The translations under genes and the position numbers were made by a program. Under the pieces are notes generated by a model that had not been told where the DNA came from, did not search any database, and saw only the letters and a program-made list of their open reading frames with translations. From assembly GCA_963703895.1 (NCBI GenBank), contig CAVPFX010000001.1, positions 62,001-126,000 on the forward strand: DNA of 64,000 nt, read 5' to 3'. This DNA is from VRUE01 sp963703895 (GTDB lineage: Bacteria; Actinomycetota; Thermoleophilia; Solirubrobacterales; 70-9). Of the stretch, positions 50,927 through 58,604 are shown in pieces. Every line of letters starts with the position of its first letter. Within the stretch, counting starts at the first letter, position 1.

Positions 50927-52924
50927 CTACCCGCCGCCTTTTTTCGCTTCGGCTGGCTGCTCCCCCACCGGGCGCACCTTCATCCGGTAGAAGTCGTAGC
51001 GGATATCGCCGCTGACCCCCTCCAGCCTGATCTCAGTGGCCTGGGGGATCTGCGAGTACGGACCTGGTTGGTCGAGGGCTGGATCGGAGGCGAGCAGCAG
51101 CCCGCCGGTGGCGGTGTCCGGAACGAGGCGGAAGTTGGTCGTGTCGCTGAGGTAGGCAAAGCGGAACCTGGGTCGCCAGAGCAGCGCTCGCAGCGTTTCA
51201 AAGCCGTCGATGCCGATCCCGTGGATGCGGACGTAGACGACCTCGCCACGGCGCGGTGGCGGCACCGCTATCCGCTGCCCGACGCCCGAGCCGACGCTGG
51301 CGATCAGCTTCTCCGGCCCGCAGCGGTCCGCCGTCCGGGCCAGAACCTGCCAGTTCGGGGTGGTCCTGATCGGCGCGAAGTGGCAGAGGATCGCCCGCGC
51401 CTCTTCGGGTGGGTCCCAGGCCGGGTAGCGGGCCTCGATCGAGCGACTGTTGGCAAACGGATCGATCCCGTCGGGGTTCTCGCGCAGGATGATCTCCGGC
51501 CCGTCGGGATCGGCGACCTCGTCCGCGTTGAGCCGGTCCAGGTCGGCGGTGTAGGCGCTGTAGTTCTGGAAGACGGGCAGCGGCGACCAGTCGAGGCCGT
51601 AGGCCCAGGCGACGCCTATCTCCCAGGGATCGATGTCGACTCGCTTGCCGCTCAGCTCGCCCAAGGTCAGTGGGTCGACGCGGTAGGCAGCCTGCAGGGC
51701 CGTCCGCCCCTGGTCGATCAACTCGTCGCGGCGAGCGGCGCTGAGCAGGATCTCGGTCTGATCGCGGAGCAGACTCAAGTTGTTGATCGGATCCAGTCCC
51801 GGGTATCCCCCACTCGGAAAGCTGTGCAACATCACCGCTCCGATCACGGCGGCGCCGGAGAGCATCGCTGGCATCCGCCCCTTCGCCCAGGGAATGACCA
51901 GCCAGAGGCCGAGCGCGGTCGAGAAGCCGATCGCGAGGTGGCTCGTCTCGTAACGAACGATCCCGTACTTGAAGGTGATGAAAGCGGCAAGCGAGACCAA
52001 CCCGATCCCGAACCAGCGGGCGCGGTTGTCGCGGTAGACGACACCGGCGCCTGCGGCGGCGACGAGCGCGAGCATCACCAGGAAAGTCACCGGCGCCTCC
52101 CAGCCGGGCGCGGTTATGGTGGCCATCGCTTCGTTGTAGCCGGAGACGATCTGCTGGCCGTTGGTCGCGTAGTCGAAGAGTCCGAAAAGGGACTGCCCGA
52201 CCAGCAACCAGAGTCCGATCAAGCTGGCGAGGAAGACGCCGCCGAAGACGACTAGCTGGCGCCTGCTGGCCCGCGCCCCGATCAAACCGGCCAGGCAGAA
52301 GAGGAAGACCGGAGGGCCGAGGGAGAGCTTGACGAGGATCTCGAGCGCACTGAAAAAAGCCCCCCCGTAGACGAGCATGCTGAGCGCAAACGGCGGTCGG
52401 CCATCGCGCAGCGCGACCAGTGCCCAGGCGACCGCGAGCACGATCGGGAGCTGCTCGAGGCTGGGAGCGGTGGCGAGAAAGACAAAGGCGATCGCCGCCG
52501 CCGCGAGCTTGCCGAGGCCGCGGCTGAGGATCCAAACCAGGGTGCAGCTGAAGGCGAGCCTGATCGCGGCGCCATAGACAAAGGCGAGCGCGGCGAGGTC
52601 ACCGTTCCAGAGCCTCGGGATGGCCATGAAGCCGAGTGGGCCGTAGCCGAAGACGATTTCCGAGCCGAAGTCGCGACCCTGTTCGGCAGCCATGTAGAGG
52701 CCGGCCGACCAGCTCGGGTCGACGCCCACCGCGGGCAGCTCGAAGCTGAGTCGCCAAGCGAGCAGGGCGACGACGATGCCGATCGCCCAGGCCGGCAGCT
52801 CGCGGCCCTTCAGCCCGCGTTGAACATCTCCGGCCAGGGACGCACCCAGACGCCGGAGCTGGACGGAACGCTCTCCCGCCTTCTCGCGCAGGGCAGCGGT
52901 GGATGACGTCTCGGTTCGCGCCAA
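50927..52924 (-). CDS. Polytopic membrane protein with C-terminal soluble domain
   Basis: 665 aa, no named family recognised. A basic N-terminus precedes about 10-11 transmembrane helices (50-400), with an early loop PAVGVDPSWSAGLYMAAEQG after the first helix, reminiscent of GT-C glycosyltransferases or mannosyltransferase-like proteins. The C-terminal about 250 residues are soluble and contain ARYPAWDPPEEARAILCHFA and a beta-rich end. It converges on the fusion gene with a 3-bp gap. A role as a GT-C enzyme adding sugars on the outer face is possible but unproven. Confidence 0.7.
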   Translation of the reverse strand: MARTETSSTAALREKAGERSVQLRRLGASLAGDVQRGLKGRELPAWAIGIVVALLAWRLSFELPAVGVDPSWSAGLYMAAEQGRDFGSEIVFGYGPLGFMAIPRLWNGDLAALAFVYGAAIRLAFSCTLVWILSRGLGKLAAAAIAFVFLATAPSLEQLPIVLAVAWALVALRDGRPPFALSMLVYGGAFFSALEILVKLSLGPPVFLFCLAGLIGARASRRQLVVFGGVFLASLIGLWLLVGQSLFGLFDYATNGQQIVSGYNEAMATITAPGWEAPVTFLVMLALVAAAGAGVVYRDNRARWFGIGLVSLAAFITFKYGIVRYETSHLAIGFSTALGLWLVIPWAKGRMPAMLSGAAVIGAVMLHSFPSGGYPGLDPINNLSLLRDQTEILLSAARRDELIDQGRTALQAAYRVDPLTLGELSGKRVDIDPWEIGVAWAYGLDWSPLPVFQNYSAYTADLDRLNADEVADPDGPEIILRENPDGIDPFANSRSIEARYPAWDPPEEARAILCHFAPIRTTPNWQVLARTADRCGPEKLIASVGSGVGQRIAVPPPRRGEVVYVRIHGIGIDGFETLRALLWRPRFRFAYLSDTTNFRLVPDTATGGLLLASDPALDQPGPYSQIPQATEIRLEGVSGDIRYDFYRMKVRPVGEQPAEAKKGGG

Positions 52925-52975
52925 GGCCGAGGCACCTTAGTCAGTTGACCAGAGGCCCCGGGCTTCGCTGCAGCG

Positions 52976-54139
52976 CTAGGGCCGCGCGCGGCCGCCGCTG
53001 AGGGCGATGAAGGAGCGCCAGGCCGGCTTCGGCTTGAAGCCCTTGCCGGCGTGGAAGAGACCGACCGAGTCGCAGAAGCTACAGGCCGTGTATTCGGGGT
53101 TGTCCTTCCACGAGTACCAGTAGGTGCCCTTGAGATTGAGCTGGCGGCGGTTGGCGATCAGGTAGCCGTAGGACTTGCGCAGTTCGCGCGCCTGGCCCTG
53201 GATGCCCTGCTCGAAGGCGACGACGTTGGGGTCGTTCTGGGAGCCCCATCCCATCTCCGTGATGTAGAGCCCGGTCGCGCGATCGTGGTTGTCGATCACG
53301 ACTTCGCGCAGTTCTTCGGTCAGTTCTTCGAGGTCGTCGACGTGGAAGGCGTAGGGGTGCAAGGCAACCCCATCGAAGTAGTGCTTGATGCCCGGCACGC
53401 GGTAGACGGCGTCGAGGAACTTCGACGCGTCCATGCCGCGCTTGCCGTTCTCGTCGGGATCGCCGAAGAGGCCGGAGAGCAGGACCTTGGCGGTCGGGTC
53501 ATCGGCCTTGAGCCGGTTGTAAGTCAGCTTCAGCAGACGCGCGTAGCGGCTCGGCGAGACCGGGTAGGCGAAGTAGAAGAAGTTCGCCTCGTTCCAGACC
53601 TGCCAGGTGCGAATCGGGGTCGGGCGCGGGATCGCCGGCACGTAGTTGATCGCGGCCTGGCTGGGTGCGTGCTCGTTCCAGAACTCGCCGCCGGGGCCGT
53701 AGCGCTCGACCGCGGCATCGACAAAGGCGAGCCAGGCCCGGCGAGCGCGGCCGCTGTCGAGTGGCAGGGTGGTTTCCTTGTTGGCCAGCCAGTGGGGCGT
53801 GCCGTAGATAAAAGGCAGGAACTCGAGGCCGCGGCGGGCCGCCACCTCGAGTGCTGGATCGACGCTGCTCCAGTCATAGCCCCCCTTCGCCTTCGGCTGG
53901 ATCAGCGCCCAGTTGAGCGGCCAGCGCACGCTGCCGATCCCGCCGGCCTTCATGTAGGAGGCGTCGGTGTTGGTCAGCGCGGTCTGCGGCGCGATCCCGA
54001 AGAAGTCGCGCGGCAGCGCCTGCGCGGTGGCAGGCGCGAGCAGGGCGGCGGCGAGCGCCAGCAGGAGAAGGGTGGTCTTTGCGGGTCTCAACTCGGTGCG
54101 GGGGCAACAACGGTGCGCGTGCAGATCACTTCCTAACAC
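52976..54139 (-). CDS. Secreted clan-A glycoside hydrolase (GH39/PslG-like), copy 2
   Basis: 387 aa from GTG 54139; a TTG at 54091 gives a cleaner signal peptide (RPAKTTLLLLALAAALLAPA). Mature TIM barrel: IRTWQVWNEANFFYFAYPV with candidate acid/base Glu184, GVALHPYAF, and GLYITEMGWGSQND with candidate nucleophile Glu295. The CSFCDS Cys pair near the end matches copy 1 at 13908-15056. It closes the polysaccharide locus on the right as copy 1 does on the left. Likely exported to trim or release the glycan. Confidence 0.8.
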   Translation of the reverse strand: MLGSDLHAHRCCPRTELRPAKTTLLLLALAAALLAPATAQALPRDFFGIAPQTALTNTDASYMKAGGIGSVRWPLNWALIQPKAKGGYDWSSVDPALEVAARRGLEFLPFIYGTPHWLANKETTLPLDSGRARRAWLAFVDAAVERYGPGGEFWNEHAPSQAAINYVPAIPRPTPIRTWQVWNEANFFYFAYPVSPSRYARLLKLTYNRLKADDPTAKVLLSGLFGDPDENGKRGMDASKFLDAVYRVPGIKHYFDGVALHPYAFHVDDLEELTEELREVVIDNHDRATGLYITEMGWGSQNDPNVVAFEQGIQGQARELRKSYGYLIANRRQLNLKGTYWYSWKDNPEYTACSFCDSVGLFHAGKGFKPKPAWRSFIALSGGRARP

Positions 54140-54175
54140 GCGGAGACGACGTCGGTAGCGCCGTCCCGTTAACGG

Positions 54176-54643
54176 TCAGTACGTTCCGCCCAGCTTGCGG
54201 TGATCCCAACTCGCCGTTCGCACTGGCTCGAAGCGGATTGCTACGCGCTTTGGGGCCTGCGCCTCGAGGGCGGCCCTGGCATCGCCCTCGACGGTAGAAA
54301 TGCCCTCCGCGTAGCGCAGCGTCAGCTCCTCGGCGAAGCCGAGCACGGTCTCACCATCGCGGTGGATCTCCGCCTCGGCCTCGATCATCACCCCGCGCAG
54401 CTCGCCGTACTCGAGCCCGGTCTCGATCAGCACCGTGGCCCGGCGGTCGCGTTCCAGGTTGCGGACCTTCTGCGATTTCGCGTAGGTCCAGATCCAGATC
54501 TCCCCCGCCCGCGGCACGAACCACATCGGCATCGAGTGCGGCCAGCCGCGGGGCCCGAGGCTGGAGACGACCGCGATCCGCTCCTGCCCGAGCAGCTCCA
54601 GCCGCTCGGGCTCGCTGAGCATGATCTGGTCGCGACGGCTCAC
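54176..54643 (-). CDS. PPOX-class F420/FMN-dependent oxidoreductase-like protein
   Basis: 155 aa split-barrel protein. VSRRDQIMLSEPERLELLGQ is the typical opening of the actinobacterial PPOX F420-family; AVVSSLGPRGWPHSMPMWFV and IWIWTYAKSQKVRNLERDRR are the cofactor-binding strands, followed by a Glu-rich region. It likely reduces a small substrate with F420H2 or FMN. The GTG at 54643 was preferred over the internal ATG at 54622 because the VSRRDQI segment is family-conserved. Confidence 0.85.
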   Translation of the reverse strand: MSRRDQIMLSEPERLELLGQERIAVVSSLGPRGWPHSMPMWFVPRAGEIWIWTYAKSQKVRNLERDRRATVLIETGLEYGELRGVMIEAEAEIHRDGETVLGFAEELTLRYAEGISTVEGDARAALEAQAPKRVAIRFEPVRTASWDHRKLGGTY

Positions 54644-54784
54644 GCCGCGGAGCCTGCCGGATCGGGGCGCGGGGCGCGTTGTGCTTCCGCGCGCTGTGCG
54701 CACCACGCGTCGAAAAGCCGCCTGTAGCCTCGCCGCCATGCCGGCACAAGCAGAAACAAAGCGGCTCTCTGGCCCGAATGATAT

Positions 54785-54814
54785 CGTACGTATGTCGCTG
54801 TCCAAATACGTACG
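54785..54814. promoter_or_regulatory. Inverted repeat operator before vapBC-like pair
   Basis: CGTACGTAT (54785-54793) and its exact reverse complement ATACGTACG (54806-54814), spaced by 12 bases. Each arm contains the palindrome CGTACG. It ends 22 bases before the antitoxin ATG, which fits autoregulation by the antitoxin-toxin complex. Confidence 0.6.
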
Positions 54815-54836
54815 TACGTCTATCGAGGGAACCGCA

Positions 54837-55070
54837 ATGGCCACCACCGCCTCCAAGCTCCGCGCCAACATCTACCGAATGCTGGACGAGGTGCTCGAGA
54901 CCGGCCAGCCATTGGAGATCGAGCGCAATGGCAAGACGCTCGTGATTGCGCCGAAGGAGAAGCAGTCGATCTGGGACCGCCTGCCCCGGCGCGAGGGGGC
55001 AATCGTCGGCGATCCGGACGAGCTAGTTCACATCGATTGGTCATCGGAGTGGAACCCTGATCCAAATTGA
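54837..55070 (+). CDS. Phd/YefM-like antitoxin
   Basis: 77 aa. MATTASKLRANIYRMLDEVL and ETGQPLEIERNGKTLVIAPK match the Phd/YefM N-terminal DNA-binding fold (SKxRxNxxxxLdeV...VxIxRnGkpvaVl). The acidic, Trp-containing C-terminus (DELVHIDWSSEWNPDPN) should neutralise the toxin. The open frame continues upstream but the ATG at 54837 is the domain start. Its end overlaps the probable CTG start of the toxin by 14 bases. Confidence 0.82.
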   Translation: MATTASKLRANIYRMLDEVLETGQPLEIERNGKTLVIAPKEKQSIWDRLPRREGAIVGDPDELVHIDWSSEWNPDPN

Positions 55071-55434
55071 CACGCACGTAGCTCTCTGGCTGTATGCGGG
55101 CATGTCGGAGCGGCTTCCGGCTGCCGCCCGCGCTCTGCTCGACGAAGGCAGGCCACGGGTCTCTCCCCTGGTCGAGTTGGAGCTGGCCTACCTGCACGAG
55201 ATTGGCCGGGCGCGCGATCCGGCGCCGATGATGCTTGCTGCTTTGCGCCAAAGCATCGACCTGGAGATAGCCGACGTCTCCCTGGCCGAGCTCACACGAG
55301 CGGCTGCCAGCCTTGCTTGGACACGCGATCCGTTCGACCGGATGATCGCCGCGCAGGCGATCGTCGCCGATGTGCAACTGATCACCGCCGACCGGACCAT
55401 TCTGGCCAACCTCCCCCAGGCGACCTGGGCGTAG
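55057..55434 (+). CDS. VapC-like PIN-domain toxin, apparent CTG start
   Basis: 125 aa when begun at CTG 55057: IQIDTHVALWLYAG provides the first catalytic Asp, as in relatives starting MILLDTHVLLWLL. SPLVELELAYLHE gives the Glu, DPFDRMIAAQAIVADVQLIT the third acid and TADRTIL the last. No ATG, GTG or TTG precedes this segment in frame; GGAG lies 7 bases before the CTG. The first ATG (55102) would remove the catalytic Asp. Immediately downstream of and overlapping its antitoxin. Confidence 0.82.
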   Translation: MIQIDTHVALWLYAGMSERLPAAARALLDEGRPRVSPLVELELAYLHEIGRARDPAPMMLAALRQSIDLEIADVSLAELTRAAASLAWTRDPFDRMIAAQAIVADVQLITADRTILANLPQATWA

Positions 55435-55438
55435 AGCC

Positions 55439-56401
55439 TCAGGCGGCGAGGGGCGTGAAGGAGCGGCGGTAGGCGGTGGGCGTCGTCGCCGTCGCTCGCC
55501 GGAAGTGGTCGCGCAGCGAGGCAGCGGTGCCGAAGCCGGCTTGCCAGGCGACGGCGTCGATTGGCAGGTCGGTTTCCTCGAGCAGGCGACGCGCCTCCTG
55601 CACACGTCGTGAAAGCAGCCACTGCAGCGGGGTCGTGCCGGTTTCCTCCCTGAAGCGGCGGGCGAAGGTGCGGGGACTGACGCCGGCGTGGGCCGCCATC
55701 GTGGCTACGTCGAGCGGCTCGTGCAGCCGCTCCGCGGCCCAGCGCCTGGTCTCCTCCAGCGAGCCGGTGGGAGCGGCCACGATCGGTCGGGGGCGCTCGA
55801 TGAACTGTGCCTGCCCGCCCTCGCGGTGTGGCGCGGCGACCATGTGACGGGCGACGCGCTCACCCACCGCGGCGCCACAGTCCTCGCGGATCACATGCAG
55901 GCAGAGGTCGATGCCGGCGCTCAACCCAGCCGACGTCATCACCGCTCCCTCGTCGACGTAGAGAGCGGCCGAGTCGACGTCGACCGTGGGGAAGCCGGCT
56001 GCCAGGGCATCGGCAAAGGCCCAGTGGGTCGTCGCCCGGCGCCCATCGAGGAGCCCGGCGTGGGCAAGGGCGAAGGCCCCGGTGCAGACCGAGATCACCC
56101 GCGCGCCGCGTTCGGCTGCCTCGCGCAACGCCGCGGTTGCCTTCGCCGGTGGCGGTGAGAAGACATCGAAGTAGGCAGGCACGACGACGGTGTCGGCATC
56201 GGCCAGCAAGGCGAGGTCGCCCTGAGGGACCACCCCGAACCCGGTCGTCGATGCCAGCTCGCAGCCATCGATCGAGCAGGTCGAGAACTCGTAGTGCGGC
56301 CTTCCCTCCGGGGTCGCCGCCACCGAGAAAGCCTGCGCGGGCGCCGCCAGGTCAAAGGCGACCACGCCGTCGAGGCAGAGTGCGACCACGCGATGATGCA
56401 T
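55439..56401 (-). CDS. GlxA-type AraC-family regulator with DJ-1 domain
   Basis: 320 aa. Residues 1-185 form a DJ-1/PfpI-like sensor domain (VVALCLDGVVAFDLAAPAQA, VISVCTGAFALAHAGLLDGR with Cys106); residues 215-315 form the AraC HTH pair (VATMAAHAGVSPRTFARRFR, PIDAVAWQAGFGTAASLRDH, RRATATTPTAYRR). It probably senses a small metabolite and controls the divergent DJ-1 enzyme gene. The start codon overlaps one arm of an inverted repeat in the shared promoter. Confidence 0.93.
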   Translation of the reverse strand: MHHRVVALCLDGVVAFDLAAPAQAFSVAATPEGRPHYEFSTCSIDGCELASTTGFGVVPQGDLALLADADTVVVPAYFDVFSPPPAKATAALREAAERGARVISVCTGAFALAHAGLLDGRRATTHWAFADALAAGFPTVDVDSAALYVDEGAVMTSAGLSAGIDLCLHVIREDCGAAVGERVARHMVAAPHREGGQAQFIERPRPIVAAPTGSLEETRRWAAERLHEPLDVATMAAHAGVSPRTFARRFREETGTTPLQWLLSRRVQEARRLLEETDLPIDAVAWQAGFGTAASLRDHFRRATATTPTAYRRSFTPLAA

Positions 56402-56435
56402 GGCAGGAATCTAGCGGATATTGGCAATCCTGCCA
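56401..56435. promoter_or_regulatory. Inverted repeat in AraC/DJ-1 divergent promoter
   Basis: TGGCAGGA (56401-56408) and TCCTGCCA (56428-56435) are exact inverted copies 19 bases apart. The left arm touches the regulator's start codon and the right lies 36 bases before the DJ-1 gene ATG. Position and symmetry suggest the regulator's own operator. Confidence 0.5.
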
Positions 56436-56471
56436 CTCGACACGGGCGCCCTCGCGCGCGAACCTGAAGCC

Positions 56472-57134
56472 ATGCAAATCGCCATCCTCATCTTCGAGAA
56501 ACTGACCGCCCTCGACGCGATCGGCCCCTACGAGGTGCTGCGCTCGGTCCCCGGCTGGGAGGTGAAGTTCGTCGGGCCCGAGAAGGGACAGGTGCGCACC
56601 GACAGCGGCGCGCTCGGCCTCAGCGCCGACTACTCGCTCGACGAGGTCAGCGCGGCGGACATCGTCCTGGTCCCCGGCGGGAAAGGCAACCGACCGCTGC
56701 TCGAGGACGAAGCCGTGCTCTCCTGGCTGCGCGAGATCGATGCCGGATCCAAGTGGACGACCTCGGTATGCACCGGCGCGCTCGTGCTCGGCGCCGCCGG
56801 CCTGCTCGAGGGCAAGCGGGCGACCACCTACTGGCCCTTCCTCGGGCAGCTGGGCGAGTACGGCGCCGACCCAGTCGGCGGACGCTACGTCGAGGACGGC
56901 AAGACGATCACCGCCGCCGGGGTCTCGGCCGGCATCGACATGGCCTTCCACCTGGTCGCCCAGGAGGCCGGGCCCGAGGTAGCCCAGGCGGTGCAGCTGG
57001 GCATCGAGTACGACCCTCAGCCCCCTTTTGACTCCGGCTCGCCGGACAAAGCGGCGGCGCCGCTGGTCGAGCTGATCGAGTCCGTCGCCGGCACCTCCAG
57101 CGAGGAATGGCTCGGCGCTAGCGAGCCCGCTTGA
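56472..57134 (+). CDS. DJ-1/PfpI protein, isonitrile hydratase-like
   Basis: 220 aa. QIAILIFEKLTALDAIGPYE contains Asp15 and WTTSVCTGALVLGAAGLLEG the nucleophile Cys100 followed by Thr. Spacing matches the isonitrile hydratase InhA (Asp and Cys catalytic residues), which hydrates isonitriles to N-formamides. AGVSAGIDMAFHLVAQEAG completes the fold. The ATG at 56472 starts exactly at the domain. Its end overlaps the convergent DUF1906 gene by 17 bp. The substrate is unproven. Confidence 0.85.
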   Translation: MQIAILIFEKLTALDAIGPYEVLRSVPGWEVKFVGPEKGQVRTDSGALGLSADYSLDEVSAADIVLVPGGKGNRPLLEDEAVLSWLREIDAGSKWTTSVCTGALVLGAAGLLEGKRATTYWPFLGQLGEYGADPVGGRYVEDGKTITAAGVSAGIDMAFHLVAQEAGPEVAQAVQLGIEYDPQPPFDSGSPDKAAAPLVELIESVAGTSSEEWLGASEPA

Positions 57135-58503
57135 GCTGAACCGAGCGGATGCTGCGCGCGTCGGGGATGGCGACGAGCAGCTGGGTCTTGAGCAAGCCGC
57201 GCGCCTGCAGCAGCGGCGCGCCGCGCTCGTTGAGGGCGATGCGGAAGGTGTGGGACTTGCCGCCGGCGAGGCGGAAGGTGCGGTGGCTGACGTTGAGGCG
57301 GACGACCCGCGTCGGCGCGCCGCGGCGGGCGCGCATCGGCAACCTCGCGTGGGTGCGGAGGATGATCTGGCCCGGGCAGCTTTCCCCTTCGGGCCAGCCA
57401 CAGCGGACCCAGACGCGCACCGTGCCACCTTCGGGCCGCACGTGCTTGACCGTCAGCGGCGGCAGTTCCGGAGCGGCGACCGTGGCGCCGACGGTGGCGC
57501 CGTCGATGAAGTTGTTGTCGATGTTGAGCGTGATCAGGCCGTAGGTCTCGTTGTGGCCGCCGCGGTACTGGTGGATGCGCTGGTGCGAAGCCCAAGCGGT
57601 GGAGGGCAGGTAGGGATCGAGCGTGTCCTGCCGGCCGTTCCAGTTGGCGGTCCAGACGTGGTCGGGCAGCGTGTAGGTTTCGCCGCCGGCCGCCCGACCG
57701 AGGTCGGCGATCCCGGAGGCGCTGGAGCTGTAGACGCCGGAGACGTAGCCGAGCGCGTGCAGTTCCTCGGTCCAGGCCGAGAGGAAGGTGAGCGTGGACG
57801 AGGTCGCGCTCGAGGTGCGGGTATAGGCCTCCATGTCGAAGTAGATCGGGCTGCCGGGGCCCATGCCGATCTCGGCCGCGTCTTCGACCGCGGCGCGGGC
57901 CTCTTCGGCGCCCTGCGCCGTCGCTTTGGTCAGGCTCGAGCTCAGCTTGGCGCAGCTGCTGCAGGCGCTGGTCGTGGCCTGCAGGCCGACGTAAGTCGGG
58001 ATCAGGTGCCAGCCGGCGGCGACCTGTTCGCTGACCCAGTCCGCGGTCAGGTTGGGCTGCGAGCAGGCGCGATTGCCGCCGCCGATGTAGACGCCGATCC
58101 CGCGGTAGGGCGAGGCCGCCCAGGAGGTCATCGACCGCGAGGAGGGCGCGGCGCAGGCGTCGAAGCCGAGACCGGTGAAGGCTTCCGGCGCAGATACGGG
58201 CGCCGGCGAGACGGCGCTGGCCGCGGCCCGCGCCCTTACCCGAGAGCGCGGTTCGACCAGGATCGCCCGCTGGCGCCCGATCGCCTCGGCGGGACAGCGT
58301 TGGCTGGCGCCGGGCGTGCCCAGGTAGACCGCCTGGCGGTCCAGCCGCACGCACATCCGCGGATGGTCGGCGAGGCGATATACCGGCCAGTGGGAGGGCA
58401 CGTCGACGGCGCGCCCACCGAAGTGGACGGTCTTAGCCGTCGCCGGCGCGGCGAGGAGACCGAGCAGCAAAAGAGCCGCGACGGCTGGACGAAGCAGGCG
58501 CAT
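57118..58503 (-). CDS. Secreted DUF1906 (Rv2525c-like) glycoside-hydrolase-like protein
   Basis: 461 aa. Signal peptide RLLRPAVAALLLLGLLAAPA. Residues about 110-345 form the DUF1906 barrel: GLGFDACAAPSSRSMTSW, YRGIGVYIGGGNRACSQPNL, HLIPTYVGLQATTSACSSCA, IYFDMEAYT and VWTANWNG. This matches the actinobacterial Rv2525c family, which has a glycosidase-like fold of uncertain activity. The C-terminal about 110 residues form a beta-rich extra domain. The ATG at 58503 gives the cleanest signal peptide. Confidence 0.85.
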   Translation of the reverse strand: MRLLRPAVAALLLLGLLAAPATAKTVHFGGRAVDVPSHWPVYRLADHPRMCVRLDRQAVYLGTPGASQRCPAEAIGRQRAILVEPRSRVRARAAASAVSPAPVSAPEAFTGLGFDACAAPSSRSMTSWAASPYRGIGVYIGGGNRACSQPNLTADWVSEQVAAGWHLIPTYVGLQATTSACSSCAKLSSSLTKATAQGAEEARAAVEDAAEIGMGPGSPIYFDMEAYTRTSSATSSTLTFLSAWTEELHALGYVSGVYSSSASGIADLGRAAGGETYTLPDHVWTANWNGRQDTLDPYLPSTAWASHQRIHQYRGGHNETYGLITLNIDNNFIDGATVGATVAAPELPPLTVKHVRPEGGTVRVWVRCGWPEGESCPGQIILRTHARLPMRARRGAPTRVVRLNVSHRTFRLAGGKSHTFRIALNERGAPLLQARGLLKTQLLVAIPDARSIRSVQLKRAR

Positions 58504-58557
58504 ACCCGTCCAACAATTGCATCCCACAATCGATTCGGCCCTCCCAAATCCCGAACT

Positions 58558-58596
58558 GCATCAACTTTTACGCCTGGCAGGTGGAGAAGTTGATGC
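58558..58596. terminator. 10-bp perfect hairpin, terminator-like
   Basis: GCATCAACTT (58558-58567) pairs exactly with AAGTTGATGC (58587-58596) over a 19-nt loop that can pair further. It lies 9 bases after the stop of the leftward penicillin-acylase gene. No T-tract is present. Confidence 0.5.
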
Positions 58597-58604
58597 GGTT
58601 GGCT

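Noticed and set aside
55102..55434. ATG 55102 as the toxin start
   Set aside because: It removes the conserved first strand and catalytic Asp of the PIN domain.
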